NCBI RefSeq assembly: GCF_013170845.1
Contig: NZ_CP033367.1
Coordinates: 3,163,001-3,227,000, forward strand
DNA: 64,000 bases
From: Mesorhizobium loti R88b
Lineage (GTDB): Bacteria; Pseudomonadota; Alphaproteobacteria; Rhizobiales; Rhizobiaceae
Direction of reading: 5' to 3'
Shown here piece by piece: positions 26,914-35,933 of the stretch (positions are counted from its first letter, which is position 1; each line of letters begins with the position of its first letter). The notes beneath the pieces are model-generated. The model saw only the letters and a list, made by a program, of their open reading frames with translations, searched no databases and had not been told where the DNA came from. The translations under genes and the position numbers were made by a program.

Positions 26914-27615
26914 ATGTCCAACACCACAGCAAAATCCGTCGTCCTCGTGCATGGCGGCTTCGTCGATGGCTCCGGCTGGGACGGCGTCTACCAGATCCTC
27001 AAGAAGGACGGCTATGACGTCACCATCGTCCAGAACCCGACGACCTCGCTCGCCGACGATGTTGCCGTCACCAAGCGCGCCATCGCCGGCGCCTCCAGCG
27101 ATGTCATCCTGGTCGGCCACTCCTATGGCGGCGTCGTGGTGTCCGAAGCCGGCACCGATCCCAAGGTGGCCGCCGTCGTCTATATCGCGGCCTTCGCGGC
27201 GGATGCCGGCGAGTCGGTCGCGACCCTGATCGCCAACCCGCCTCCCGGCGCTTCAGTGCCGCCGATCCTGCCACCCGTCGACGGCTTCCTGCTGCTCGAC
27301 AAGGCCAAGTTCGCGGCGTCGTTCGCCGCCGACGTGCGTCCCTCGCTCGCCGCCTTCATGGCCGACTCGCAGGTTCCGTGGGGCATCCCGGCGCTCGAAG
27401 GCAAGGTCACCAAGCCGGCATGGCGGGTGAAGCCGAGCTGGTATCTCGTGGCCACCGACGACCACATGATCCCACCGCCGGCACAGCGCCAGATGGCAAA
27501 TCGCGCCGGCGCGACGACGGTCGAAGTGCCCGGCAGCCACGCTGTCTACGTTTCCGACCCTGCAGCTGTCGCCAACCTGATCAAGCAGGCGGCCGCCGGC
27601 GTCGGCAAGAACTGA
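26914..27615 (+). CDS. Alpha/beta hydrolase (esterase-like)
   Basis: This 233-residue protein has the oxyanion motif H-G-G near 14-16, nucleophile elbow G-H-S-Y-G-G (Ser near 70), catalytic Asp in A-T-D-D-H and His in G-S-H-A-V. It belongs to the group with plant methylketone-synthase/salicylate-esterase-like proteins. There is no signal peptide. AAGGAG precedes the ATG, and a strong terminator follows. It is divergent from the CadC-like regulator. Confidence 0.9.
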   Translation: MSNTTAKSVVLVHGGFVDGSGWDGVYQILKKDGYDVTIVQNPTTSLADDVAVTKRAIAGASSDVILVGHSYGGVVVSEAGTDPKVAAVVYIAAFAADAGESVATLIANPPPGASVPPILPPVDGFLLLDKAKFAASFAADVRPSLAAFMADSQVPWGIPALEGKVTKPAWRVKPSWYLVATDDHMIPPPAQRQMANRAGATTVEVPGSHAVYVSDPAAVANLIKQAAAGVGKN

Positions 27616-27638
27616 GAAAACATAGCCCGAAAGAAACG

Positions 27639-27667
27639 GCCCGGGTGCCTTGCGCCCGGGCTTTTTT
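27639..27667 (+). terminator. Intrinsic terminator of the hydrolase gene
   Basis: The arms GCCCGGG and CCCGGGC enclose a 9-base loop, followed by six T residues. Confidence 0.9.
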
Positions 27668-27792
27668 GCTGTTTTGACCCGCAGACGCCCTTCAGCTTAC
27701 CTTCAGGATAGGGAACCACTATCGGCATCTGACCGTGAAATTTGAATGGGTATTAAATCGAATCAATAGGTTGTGGTTCAGCAGGTTGACCG

Positions 27793-28557
27793 GTGATCAA
27801 ACGCGAAGATGATACCTACAATGATCATATGTGGACTTATCGCGAATATTTGAGGAGTCTAAATCGACCCTTGGCGGAGGAATACATACGCCAGCAAAGA
27901 CAGAGTTTGTCCACGATCACCGATGTGTTGGCCAAGGCTGTTCCGGTTGCTCAGGCCATTGCGCAGCTCCACGAAGCAATTCGCCGTTCGCCTGCGAAAA
28001 ATTTCTGGGCGGTAATCCGCGAAACCAAAGGTGTGCTCCTCGTTCGACCGACTGCCGCTGACCAAGAACGGTGTTGGCCATGGAAGCGAACCAAAAGTGG
28101 CAATATGAGCTACGAACTACCCGGCTATCTCCTGTTCTCACCCTGGCCGCCAAATTTCCACCGCATGCTTCAGAGTTGCATGGTCGAGCTTCAGCGGGTG
28201 ATGGCTGATATCGACGACCCGGAAAGCAAGAGTGATTTTTCGATCACTCACCTCCCTTATCGAATTTGGTCCGTAATGCTGCGACCAAAGCTCGTCATTC
28301 CCGAGATCCAACTGTTTCAAAGGTTTGCCATGCCGGACAGCATAGCGGCCCTAGATAGGTGGTCCAACGAACCACAGCGCGGTTCGAATATTGCGCTACG
28401 GATTTCGCAAGGAGTGCTCGTCTACAAGGACGGGTCAGATCGTTGCGAAATTGAAATTCCCGAGGCGCTCTTCAATCCTCTCTTCTTCCCGTCGGCGCCC
28501 AACCGACCATTGGACTTGCACTTGGTTCGAGCCGGAAGGCGATCCTATTACCCTTGA
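27793..28557 (+). CDS. Hypothetical protein, AT-richer, unknown function
   Basis: This 254-residue soluble protein has an N-terminal helical part rich in Gln/Arg (Y-R-E-Y-L-R-S-L) and a C-terminal alpha/beta part. There is no signal peptide or membrane helix. GC bias at third positions is weak compared with neighbours, and it stands alone between a terminator and the GlxA-type gene. This suggests horizontal acquisition. The start could be GTG 27793 or the ATG at 27829. No family was recognised. Confidence 0.6.
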   Translation: MIKREDDTYNDHMWTYREYLRSLNRPLAEEYIRQQRQSLSTITDVLAKAVPVAQAIAQLHEAIRRSPAKNFWAVIRETKGVLLVRPTAADQERCWPWKRTKSGNMSYELPGYLLFSPWPPNFHRMLQSCMVELQRVMADIDDPESKSDFSITHLPYRIWSVMLRPKLVIPEIQLFQRFAMPDSIAALDRWSNEPQRGSNIALRISQGVLVYKDGSDRCEIEIPEALFNPLFFPSAPNRPLDLHLVRAGRRSYYP

Positions 28558-28709
28558 AGCCGTGATGGCACGTGAGGAAGGAAGGCGCTCTGGACTGCGC
28601 GGTCGCAACAAGCAAGAAGTCCGGTGACGCTTTTGGCAAACACACCGTCTGGCGTTCCAGGATAATGTGCTGGCTGAATAAGCTTGAGACAAGGCGGTTC
28701 CGACACACC

Positions 28710-29687
28710 ATGGCCAGACGGTTTGCGTTTCTCCTGGTTCGCGACTTCACGCTGTCGCCATTGTCGCTGTTCATCGACACGCTGCGGCTGGCGGGCGATG
28801 AGGGCGACCGCAGCCGCCGGATCGAGTTCGACTGGGAGATCGTCGGCGAACGCGGCCTGCCGATCCGGGCAAGCTGTGGCGTCGAATTGCTGCCGACCAA
28901 AGCGATCGGCAATCCCGAGGATTTCGACAATGTCGTGGTGGTCGGTGGCCTGCTCGACACCAACCGCAGCCTGAGTTCCGACAAGGAGGCTTTTCTGTTG
29001 CGGGCCGCCGAGAAGGGGGTGCCGCTGACGGCGCTGTGCACGGGCAGCTTCGTTTTGGCGCGCTACGGCCTGCTCGATGGCTACGCCGCGGCTGTCAGCT
29101 GGTTCCACATCAAGGATTTCCGCAGCCAGTTCCCCGACGTGAATGCGCATGCCGACAGCCTGTTTTCCGTCGACCGTGGCCGCTCGACCTGCGCCGGCGG
29201 CACTGGGGCGGCCGACCTTGCCGGCCATTTCGTGTCGCAGTTCATCGGCCACAAGGCGGCGGAGAAGGCGGCCAAGATCCTGGTGCTCGACCGCATCCGG
29301 AGCAGCCGCGACGTGCAGCCCGTCGGCGACCTGTTTCCAGCGGCATCGAGCCGAGCGGTCAAGCGCGCTCTTCTCTTGATGGAAAGCAACCTCCAGGAGA
29401 CACTGTCGGTCGCCGAGATCGCAAGCCGCCTGAACTCTTCGCGGCGCCAGCTCGAGCGGCTTTTCCAGGCCGAACTCGGCATCGGCCCGATGGCGGCCTA
29501 CCTGGCGCTCAGGGTGCATCACGCGAAGTCGCTGCTGGAAGGTAGCGACCTGCAGATCGGCGACATCGCCTATCGCTGCGGCTTCACCAATGCCGGCCAT
29601 TTCAGCCGCGTGTTCCGCCAGCAGACCGGCATCACGCCAACCCATCTGAGGCATCCCAACCGCATGTCAGGCGCGGCGCACCACTGA
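28710..29687 (+). CDS. GlxA-family AraC-type transcriptional regulator
   Basis: This 325-residue protein has an N-terminal DJ-1/PfpI-like (class I amidotransferase fold) domain to about residue 185, with the nucleophile-elbow-like L-C-T-G-S-F. The C-terminal AraC double helix-turn-helix ends with A-Y-R-C-G-F-T-N-A-G-H-F-S-R-V-F. This matches regulators of amine and arginine catabolism. It converges on the polyamine-type transporter operon, whose substrate class would fit. The start at 28710 gives the family length; ATG 28665 is an alternative. Confidence 0.88.
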   Translation: MARRFAFLLVRDFTLSPLSLFIDTLRLAGDEGDRSRRIEFDWEIVGERGLPIRASCGVELLPTKAIGNPEDFDNVVVVGGLLDTNRSLSSDKEAFLLRAAEKGVPLTALCTGSFVLARYGLLDGYAAAVSWFHIKDFRSQFPDVNAHADSLFSVDRGRSTCAGGTGAADLAGHFVSQFIGHKAAEKAAKILVLDRIRSSRDVQPVGDLFPAASSRAVKRALLLMESNLQETLSVAEIASRLNSSRRQLERLFQAELGIGPMAAYLALRVHHAKSLLEGSDLQIGDIAYRCGFTNAGHFSRVFRQQTGITPTHLRHPNRMSGAAHH

Positions 29688-29694
29688 CCCTGCA

Positions 29695-30843
29695 TCACGA
29701 AATCCGCTGACCGTTCTCGTCGAGCAGGACGCAGCCTTCGGGATCGAACCCAAGATCGATCGCCTCGCCTTCGCCAAGGACGCGACCGCTGATCGGCGCG
29801 TTGGCGCGGATGCTGGTGTTGGCGCCAATGTCGATCTCGTAGATGGCACTGCCACCCAGATAGGACGCGGAGACGACGCGGCCGGACAGTCGGTTGCCGC
29901 CCGCTGCCGCGCCGACCGACAGTTTCTGCGGCCGCAGCACGACAGTGACCTTGCTGCCATCGGCAAGCGGCCTTGGGCAGGCCACGTTGATCGTCTGGCC
30001 GGTGGCAAGCACCACCGCCTTCCCGGATCGGCTCACGGTCCCGGCAAGCATGTTGGCCTTGCCGAGGAAATTGGCGACGAAGGCCGTGGCGGGCTCATCG
30101 TAGACCTCCTGCGGCGTGCCGATCTGCTCCACCGCGCCCGCGTTCATCACCACGATGCGATCCGACATGGAGAGCGCTTCTTCCTGGTCGTGGGTGACGA
30201 AGATGGCGGTGATGCCGGTTTCCTTCTGGATCTTCTTGATCTCGACGCGCATCTCCTCGCGCATGTTGGCGTCCAGCGCCGACAGCGGCTCGTCGAGCAG
30301 CAGCACCTGCGGCTCGAAGACGATGGCGCGGGCAAGCGCGATGCGCTGCTGCTGGCCGCCCGACAGCTGCGACGGCAGCTTCTTCTCGCTGCCCGGCAGC
30401 CGCACCATCTCGAGCGCCTGGCCGACCCTGCGCACGATCTCGGGCTTCGGCACATTGCGGTACTTCAGGCCGAAGGCGACATTGTCGAACACGGTCTTGT
30501 GCGGGAACAGCGCGTAGCTCTGGAAGACCAGCCCGATGTTGCGCTTGTAGATCGGCACGTCGTCGACCCGGCGCCCATCGATCATGATTTGGCCCTCCGA
30601 AATGTCGACCAGCCCTGCGATGGACCGCAGGATCGTGGTCTTGCCGCAGCCCGAAGGGCCAAGCAAGGTGACGAAGCTGCCCTTGGCGATCGAGAGCGAG
30701 AAATCGCGTACGGCGACGAACTTGCCATAGGCGATGTCGATGTCGCGGAACTCGACCGCCGGGCTGTTCGCCCCGGCGGCCGCGCCCGCGCCTGCTGCCC
30801 CCGCCGAGGCCGGCCGGGGAATGGATGTCGTGGCCTCAGGCAC
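29695..30843 (-). CDS. ABC transporter ATP-binding protein, polyamine (PotA-like)
   Basis: This 382-residue protein has Walker A GPSGCGKTT, Q-loop, signature LSGGQQQR and Walker B LLLDEPLSALD, plus a C-terminal TOBE domain. It begins with a Pro/Ala/Gly-rich tail of about 25 residues not usual in PotA, so a later start is possible. It overlaps the substrate-binding-protein gene by 8 bp. It powers the importer encoded by the three upstream genes. It is cytoplasmic. Confidence 0.92.
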   Translation of the reverse strand: MPEATTSIPRPASAGAAGAGAAAGANSPAVEFRDIDIAYGKFVAVRDFSLSIAKGSFVTLLGPSGCGKTTILRSIAGLVDISEGQIMIDGRRVDDVPIYKRNIGLVFQSYALFPHKTVFDNVAFGLKYRNVPKPEIVRRVGQALEMVRLPGSEKKLPSQLSGGQQQRIALARAIVFEPQVLLLDEPLSALDANMREEMRVEIKKIQKETGITAIFVTHDQEEALSMSDRIVVMNAGAVEQIGTPQEVYDEPATAFVANFLGKANMLAGTVSRSGKAVVLATGQTINVACPRPLADGSKVTVVLRPQKLSVGAAAGGNRLSGRVVSASYLGGSAIYEIDIGANTSIRANAPISGRVLGEGEAIDLGFDPEGCVLLDENGQRIS

Positions 30844-31978
30844 CCTTCGAGATCCTGTTCCACTGCTTGGTCCAGGCGTCCTCGTTGGTCGCCCAGTAGA
30901 CGGGGTCGGCGAAGGTCAGGGCCTTCATCGTGCCCGACTTGTCGAAGGCCGGCAGCTTCTCGATCTTCTCGGTGAGCTTGACCTTTGTCGGGTCGAGCGA
31001 CGGCGGGTAGCTCTGGCCCTCGGCCACCGCGATCGAGGTTGCCGGGTCGAGCATGAAGTTGATCAGCTCCTCGCACTCGGCCATCGGCGAACCCTTCAGG
31101 ATCAGCATGTCCTCCATCCAGGCATAGGAGCCGGCCGGATCGAGATAGCCGATCGGGGCGCCCTGATCCTGCAAGGCGGCGACGCGGCCCGACCATGCGT
31201 CGGTCACCACGATCTCGCCCTTGGAAAGCAGGTCCATCAGCTCAGCGCCGGAACTCCAGAACTTCTTGGCGAGGTCGCGCGTCTCGCGCACCTTGGCCCA
31301 GATCGCGTCCATGTCCTTGAGGTTGTTGGGATCCTGGCCGGTGGCAAGGGCCGCGTACCAGACGCGCGTGGTCATGTCGGAATAGCCGCCGACCTTGCCG
31401 GCATATTTCTTGTCGAGCAGCAGTGCGGCGCCCTTTTCCTTGGCTTCCTCGGGCGAGATCACCTTGGTGTTGTAGGCGATGCCTGTCGTGCCGTAGTCGT
31501 AAGGCACGGCCGACAGTTTCGGCGTTAGCTTGCGGAACGGCTCGATCATCGGCTGCAGCACATTGACCATGTTGGGAATGTTGGCCTCGTTGATCTCCGA
31601 GGTCAGGCCGGCATTCACATATTTGATGTAGTAGTTGACGCCCGAGGAATGGATGACCTGGTAGTCGCCGGGCTTGGAGGTCTTGATCTTGGTGATGATC
31701 TCGTCCTCGTCGCCGAACGTGCCCTGGACCACCTTGAGCTTGGTCTTGGCCGTGTAGGGCTGGAAGGCATATTTGTCGATCGCGTCCTGCACCGTGCCGC
31801 CCCAGCCGTCGAAGCGAACCTCTTCGACCGCGGCGAGCGCTTGCCGCATCCAGGGCATGTCGAGGCCCGCCGCGGCGGCCGCGGCCGCGGTCAGCGTCAG
31901 GAAGGTGCGGCGACTGAGATCGCCGTTCTGGTATCGGTCGTGCAGCCTTTCAAGCCGCTTGCTGTTGTTCAGTTTCAT
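30836..31978 (-). CDS. Tat-exported extracellular solute-binding protein (PotD/PotF-like)
   Basis: This 380-residue protein has a long n-region, then a twin-arginine motif S-R-R-T-F-L and an Ala-rich hydrophobic segment. Cleavage is near residue 49. The mature part has the PotD-like opening F-D-G-W-G-G-T and a P-Y-D-Y-G-T-T-G-I-A-Y-N segment. It binds a polyamine or similar cation in the periplasm. It overlaps the permease gene by 4 bp (ATGA). Confidence 0.9.
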   Translation of the reverse strand: MKLNNSKRLERLHDRYQNGDLSRRTFLTLTAAAAAAAGLDMPWMRQALAAVEEVRFDGWGGTVQDAIDKYAFQPYTAKTKLKVVQGTFGDEDEIITKIKTSKPGDYQVIHSSGVNYYIKYVNAGLTSEINEANIPNMVNVLQPMIEPFRKLTPKLSAVPYDYGTTGIAYNTKVISPEEAKEKGAALLLDKKYAGKVGGYSDMTTRVWYAALATGQDPNNLKDMDAIWAKVRETRDLAKKFWSSGAELMDLLSKGEIVVTDAWSGRVAALQDQGAPIGYLDPAGSYAWMEDMLILKGSPMAECEELINFMLDPATSIAVAEGQSYPPSLDPTKVKLTEKIEKLPAFDKSGTMKALTFADPVYWATNEDAWTKQWNRISKGA

Positions 31979-32814
31979 CGTGCTTCCTCCGTTGGTTGGC
32001 CGCGTCTTTTCAATCTGGTCAGGCTTTGCAGGATCAGGCCGCCGAGCAGCGGGATGCCGACGGTCACCAGGATCATCACGGTGCCGAGCGCGTTGATCTC
32101 CGGACTGATCGAGATCTTGAGCATCGACAGGATCTGGGTGGGCATGGTTTCGACACCGGCCGGCCGCCAGAACAGGCTGGCCGATGTGTTGTCGAACGAG
32201 ATGGTGAAGGCAAGCAGCGCACCGCCGACGACGGCGGGGATAAGCAGCGGCAGCGTGATCTCGCGGAAGGACGAGACCCTTGAGGCGCCGAGCGAAAGGG
32301 CGGCTTCCTCATAGACACGGCGGATGCCGACCATGCGCGCCTGGGTGATCAGCACCACATAGGGCACCGCCAGCAGGATATGGCCGAGCACCAGCAAAAG
32401 CATGGTCCGCGGCTGGTCGATCGCCTTGATCAGCACCAGCAGGCCGACGCCCAGAATGGTTTCCGGCACCAGCGCCGGCAGGATCACCAGCGTGCTCAGC
32501 GCCTGCTTGCCGGGGAATTCGAAGCGTACCAGCGCAAAGGCGGTGACGACGCCTATCGCCGTGGTGACGGCTGATGTGACCAGCGCGATCCACAGCGAGG
32601 TGCGGAAGGCGGTCAGCACTTGCTCGTTGGCCATCAGCTTGGCGTACCATTGCAGGGAAAAGCCGGTCATCGGGAAGCCGCCGAACATCGAGGCGTTGAA
32701 GGACAGGATCACCGTCGCCACGATCGGCGCGAACATGAAGATGTAGACGCAGAGCGTGACGAAGCCGGTCAGCCGCCAGGCCCATCTGCCTTCCTGCTTG
32801 CGCCTCGCCTTCAT
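31975..32814 (-). CDS. ABC transporter permease, PotC-like
   Basis: This 279-residue inner-membrane protein has six predicted helices and the permease EAA loop (Y-E-E-A-A-L-S-L-G-A). The start at 32814 is preferred because an AGGGGG site precedes it; the ATG at 32838 would overlap the upstream permease gene. It pairs with the PotB-like permease. Confidence 0.9.
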   Translation of the reverse strand: MKARRKQEGRWAWRLTGFVTLCVYIFMFAPIVATVILSFNASMFGGFPMTGFSLQWYAKLMANEQVLTAFRTSLWIALVTSAVTTAIGVVTAFALVRFEFPGKQALSTLVILPALVPETILGVGLLVLIKAIDQPRTMLLLVLGHILLAVPYVVLITQARMVGIRRVYEEAALSLGASRVSSFREITLPLLIPAVVGGALLAFTISFDNTSASLFWRPAGVETMPTQILSMLKISISPEINALGTVMILVTVGIPLLGGLILQSLTRLKRRGQPTEEAR

Positions 32815-32827
32815 CCATTCGCCCCCT

Positions 32828-33706
32828 TCATCCAGCAAGTCCTTTGACGATCTGCGACATGCCCATGTAGCGGGTGTAGACAGCGGCGAAGAAGCCGAGC
32901 ACGACGAACAGCACGATCGACAGCGTGGCGCCCATCGGCCAGTTCAGTTCGCCCATGATGGTGTCGTAGATCAGATTGCCGAACAGCGCGTCGCGGCCGG
33001 ACCCCAGCAATTGCGGCGTCACATAGCTGCCGGCGGCCAGCACGAAGCAGAGCAGCAGGCCTGCCGCTAGGCCAGGCAGGGACAGCGGCAGCGTCACTTC
33101 GCGAAATGCCTGCGCGCTGGTGCAGCCCATCGAGCGGGCCGCCGCGATCAACGTGCGGTCGATGCTCTCAAGGCTGACATAGACGTTGAGGATCATGTAG
33201 GGCAGCAGGAAGTGCAGCATGCCGAGGATCACCGCGCCCTCATTGTAGAGCATCGGCAGCGGCTCGTTGATGATCCCCAGCTTCAGCAGCGCGACGTTGA
33301 TGACGCCCTGTTCGCCCAGGATGTTGATCCACGAAAAGGTGCGGATGGTGAAGCTGATCCAGAACGGCACGATGAGCAGAAGCAGCAGCAGCCATTTGTG
33401 CTTGAAGGTCGTCGCCCAGATGAAATAGGCCGGAAAATAGCCTAGCACCCCGCAGAGCACCGCCGTCATGGCGCCGACCCGCAGCGTCTTCACAAGGAAG
33501 CCGGAATAGTAGCTGTCGGTGAAGAATTCATGCCAGTTCGCGGTCGTCAGCGCGCTGGTTTCCACCCCGGCGGTGACGAAGGTGAAGAAGGTGTAGGCGG
33601 TCATCACCGCGATCGGCAGAACCAGGAAGAAGATCAGCAGCAGGAACACCGGCGCGACGAGCATCCAGGCCAGCCGTGGATCATACAATGTCCATCGTCG
33701 TTTCAT
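32828..33706 (-). CDS. ABC transporter permease, PotB-like
   Basis: This 292-residue inner-membrane protein has six helices and an EAA-type loop (A-A-R-S-M-G-C-T). It is the first gene of the operon permease-permease-binding protein-ATPase. The start at 33706 (MKRRWTLYDP) is at the beginning of coding-type sequence; the frame remains open upstream but without a membrane or signal feature. The 124-bp gap to htpG holds a small GCGCTT/AAGCGC hairpin near 33720. Confidence 0.9.
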   Translation of the reverse strand: MKRRWTLYDPRLAWMLVAPVFLLLIFFLVLPIAVMTAYTFFTFVTAGVETSALTTANWHEFFTDSYYSGFLVKTLRVGAMTAVLCGVLGYFPAYFIWATTFKHKWLLLLLLIVPFWISFTIRTFSWINILGEQGVINVALLKLGIINEPLPMLYNEGAVILGMLHFLLPYMILNVYVSLESIDRTLIAAARSMGCTSAQAFREVTLPLSLPGLAAGLLLCFVLAAGSYVTPQLLGSGRDALFGNLIYDTIMGELNWPMGATLSIVLFVVLGFFAAVYTRYMGMSQIVKGLAG

Positions 33707-33830
33707 GAGCACCCGGTGCGCTTTCTTTGAAGCGCCTGTTTTGTTCCCGGTGCCAGATTGGGTGATCGCAGGCCCGATGTCTACACCAGGCGATTGAGCC
33801 AGTGTCGAGGACGGGTTGGTCGGCGCTGCC

Positions 33831-35717
33831 TCAGCCCTTGGAAATCCCCCGCGCAATCAACCGGGCGAGGCGCTCCGAAAACGCCCTGGCGTCGGCCGGC
33901 TTGTCGCCGTCGAGCACGCGGGCCTCGTCATAGAGAAGATGGGCGGCGTCGTCCTTGAAGGCCTGGTCGTCGTCGCCGAGGCTGGCCAGCGCCAGCACGC
34001 GTTCGTGGCGCGGGTTGATTTCCAGGATGGGCCTGGCTGCCTTGTCGAGGCGGCCGGCGGCGTTCATCAGCCGCTCGAACTGCCGGTCGGGACCATGCTC
34101 GGGGGCGACCAGGCAGACGGCACTTTCAGTCAGGCGGTCGGACGCCTTGACGTCGGAGACGGCGTCGCCAAGCGCCGATTTGACGAAAGCCAGGAAGCTG
34201 TCGACTTCCGGCGTCGCCGCTGTCTCCGGCTTGTTGGCCTCGTCGAGCAGCGGGATCTCGGACAGCTCAGCCCCGCCTTGCGTCACCGACTTGAACGGCT
34301 TGCCATCGAAGTCCGGCGCCATCGTCACCCAGAAACTGTCGACCGGGTCGGTCAACAGCAGGACCTCGATGCCGCGCGCCTTGAACCCTTCGAGCTGCGG
34401 CGAGGCTTCGAGCCGCGCGCGGTCGTCGCCGGCGATGAAGAAGATCGCCTTCTGGCCTTCCTTCATCGCGGCGACATAGTCGGCAAGGCCGCGCCAGCCT
34501 TCGCCCGACGCGGTCGAGTGGAAGCGGGCGAGCTTCAGCAATTGCTCGCGGCGCTCATGGTCCTCGTAGAGGCCTTCCTTGAGGACGACGCCGAAATTCT
34601 CCCAGATCTTGGCGTAGGCCTCGGCGTCGTTTTCGGCCAGCTTGACGAGGTCGCCGAGCACGCGGTTTGTCAGGCCCTTGCGGATCGCGGCCAGCAGCGG
34701 GCTTTCCTGGATCATCTCGCGCGAGACGTTGAGCGGCAGGTCGGCGGAATCGACCAGCCCGCGCACGAAGCGCAGATAGCGCGGCAGAAGGTCGGCATCG
34801 TCGGTGATGAAGACGCGGCGCACATAGAGCTTCATGCGGCCCTTGCGGTCCTGGTCGAAGAGGTCGAACGGCCGCGATCCCGGCACGAAGGCGAGCACGG
34901 AATATTCCTGCCGGCCCTCGGCGCGAAAATGGATGGTGGCGGCCGGCTCGTCATACTGGCCGGACAGACCGCGGTAGAAGTCGGTGTATTCTTCCGGCTT
35001 GATCTCGCTCTTCGGCCTGACCCAGAGTGCGGTGCCATCGGCGATGTCGCGCGCCTCGGCGCCGGGTTTTTCGATGAATGTAATCGGCACCGGCACGTGG
35101 CCCGACTGCGACTTGGCCAGTTGCTCGAGTTGGTAGGATCCGGTGTAGGAGGCGGCGTCGTCCATCAGATGCAGCACGACGCGGGTGCCGCGCTTGGGGG
35201 CGGCTTCGAGCGGGGCAGGGGCGATCTCGTAGGAACCCTTGCCGTCGGAGGACCAGCGCCAGGCCTCCCCGCTGCCCGCCAAGCGGCTGATGACGTCGAC
35301 GCGGTCCGCCACCATGAACGCCGAATAGAAGCCGACGCCGAACTGACCGATGAGCTGCGTGTCCTCGGAGCCGGAACCAAGGCGCTCGACAAAGGCACGC
35401 GTGCCAGAGCGGGCGATGGTGCCCAGCGCTTCCGCCATGTCGTCACGGCTCATGCCGATGCCATTGTCCTCGACGGTGATCTGCTTGTTGTCGGGATCGG
35501 CTGAAATCGAGATGCGCGGCTTGGGGTCGTCGCCCAGCAATTCCGGATGGCTGACGGCCTCGAAGCGCAGCTTCTCGCAGGCGTCGGCGGCGTTGGAAAT
35601 CAGCTCGCGCAGGAAGACGTCCTTATCGGAATAAACCGAGTGCACCATCATGTGCAGCAGCCGCGAAACATCCGCCTCGAACGCCCTGGTTTCCGTCGCT
35701 TTGGTATCCGTCGTCAT
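33831..35717 (-). CDS. htpG: Hsp90 chaperone HtpG
   Basis: This 628-residue protein has the full Hsp90 layout. The N-terminal GHKL ATPase has E-L-I-S-N-A-A-D, D-N-G-I-G-M and G-Q-F-G-V-G-F-Y-S. The middle domain has N-V-S-R-E-M-I-Q, and the C-terminal dimerisation domain is present. Length is as in E. coli (624). It assists folding of client proteins in the cytoplasm under stress. The start at 35717 begins MTTDTKATETR; the longer frame adds 21 residues not typical of the family. Confidence 0.96.
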   Translation of the reverse strand: MTTDTKATETRAFEADVSRLLHMMVHSVYSDKDVFLRELISNAADACEKLRFEAVSHPELLGDDPKPRISISADPDNKQITVEDNGIGMSRDDMAEALGTIARSGTRAFVERLGSGSEDTQLIGQFGVGFYSAFMVADRVDVISRLAGSGEAWRWSSDGKGSYEIAPAPLEAAPKRGTRVVLHLMDDAASYTGSYQLEQLAKSQSGHVPVPITFIEKPGAEARDIADGTALWVRPKSEIKPEEYTDFYRGLSGQYDEPAATIHFRAEGRQEYSVLAFVPGSRPFDLFDQDRKGRMKLYVRRVFITDDADLLPRYLRFVRGLVDSADLPLNVSREMIQESPLLAAIRKGLTNRVLGDLVKLAENDAEAYAKIWENFGVVLKEGLYEDHERREQLLKLARFHSTASGEGWRGLADYVAAMKEGQKAIFFIAGDDRARLEASPQLEGFKARGIEVLLLTDPVDSFWVTMAPDFDGKPFKSVTQGGAELSEIPLLDEANKPETAATPEVDSFLAFVKSALGDAVSDVKASDRLTESAVCLVAPEHGPDRQFERLMNAAGRLDKAARPILEINPRHERVLALASLGDDDQAFKDDAAHLLYDEARVLDGDKPADARAFSERLARLIARGISKG

Positions 35718-35887
35718 TTCGGTTTTCCCACGCTGTTCATCCGCCCGCCGCGCTGAAGCGCCTGCGGGACTTTCTTTCAACCATTTTTAAGGGCGCTGGC
35801 AACTCGGCAGGTGCCAGCGCGACGACAATATTGTGATGGGATGCGAGGGTGACAAGGGGTGAGAACTTTGCGCCGGCGGCGACGCTG

Positions 35888-35916
35888 CCAATCTCCCCCA
35901 CGAGGGGGGAGATTGG
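35888..35916. repeat. Perfect 12-bp-stem palindrome (REP-like hairpin)
   Basis: CCAATCTCCCCC pairs with GGGGGAGATTGG across a 5-base loop. It lies 17 bp beyond the stop of the minus-strand secreted-protein gene and could act as its terminator. The same type of CTCCCC palindrome is common between rhizobial genes. Confidence 0.7.
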
Positions 35917-35933
35917 AAGTTTCCGCGTCGCGC

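Noticed and set aside
33816..35504. Plus-strand open frame of 562 codons
   Set aside because: Antisense shadow of htpG with no recognisable domain.
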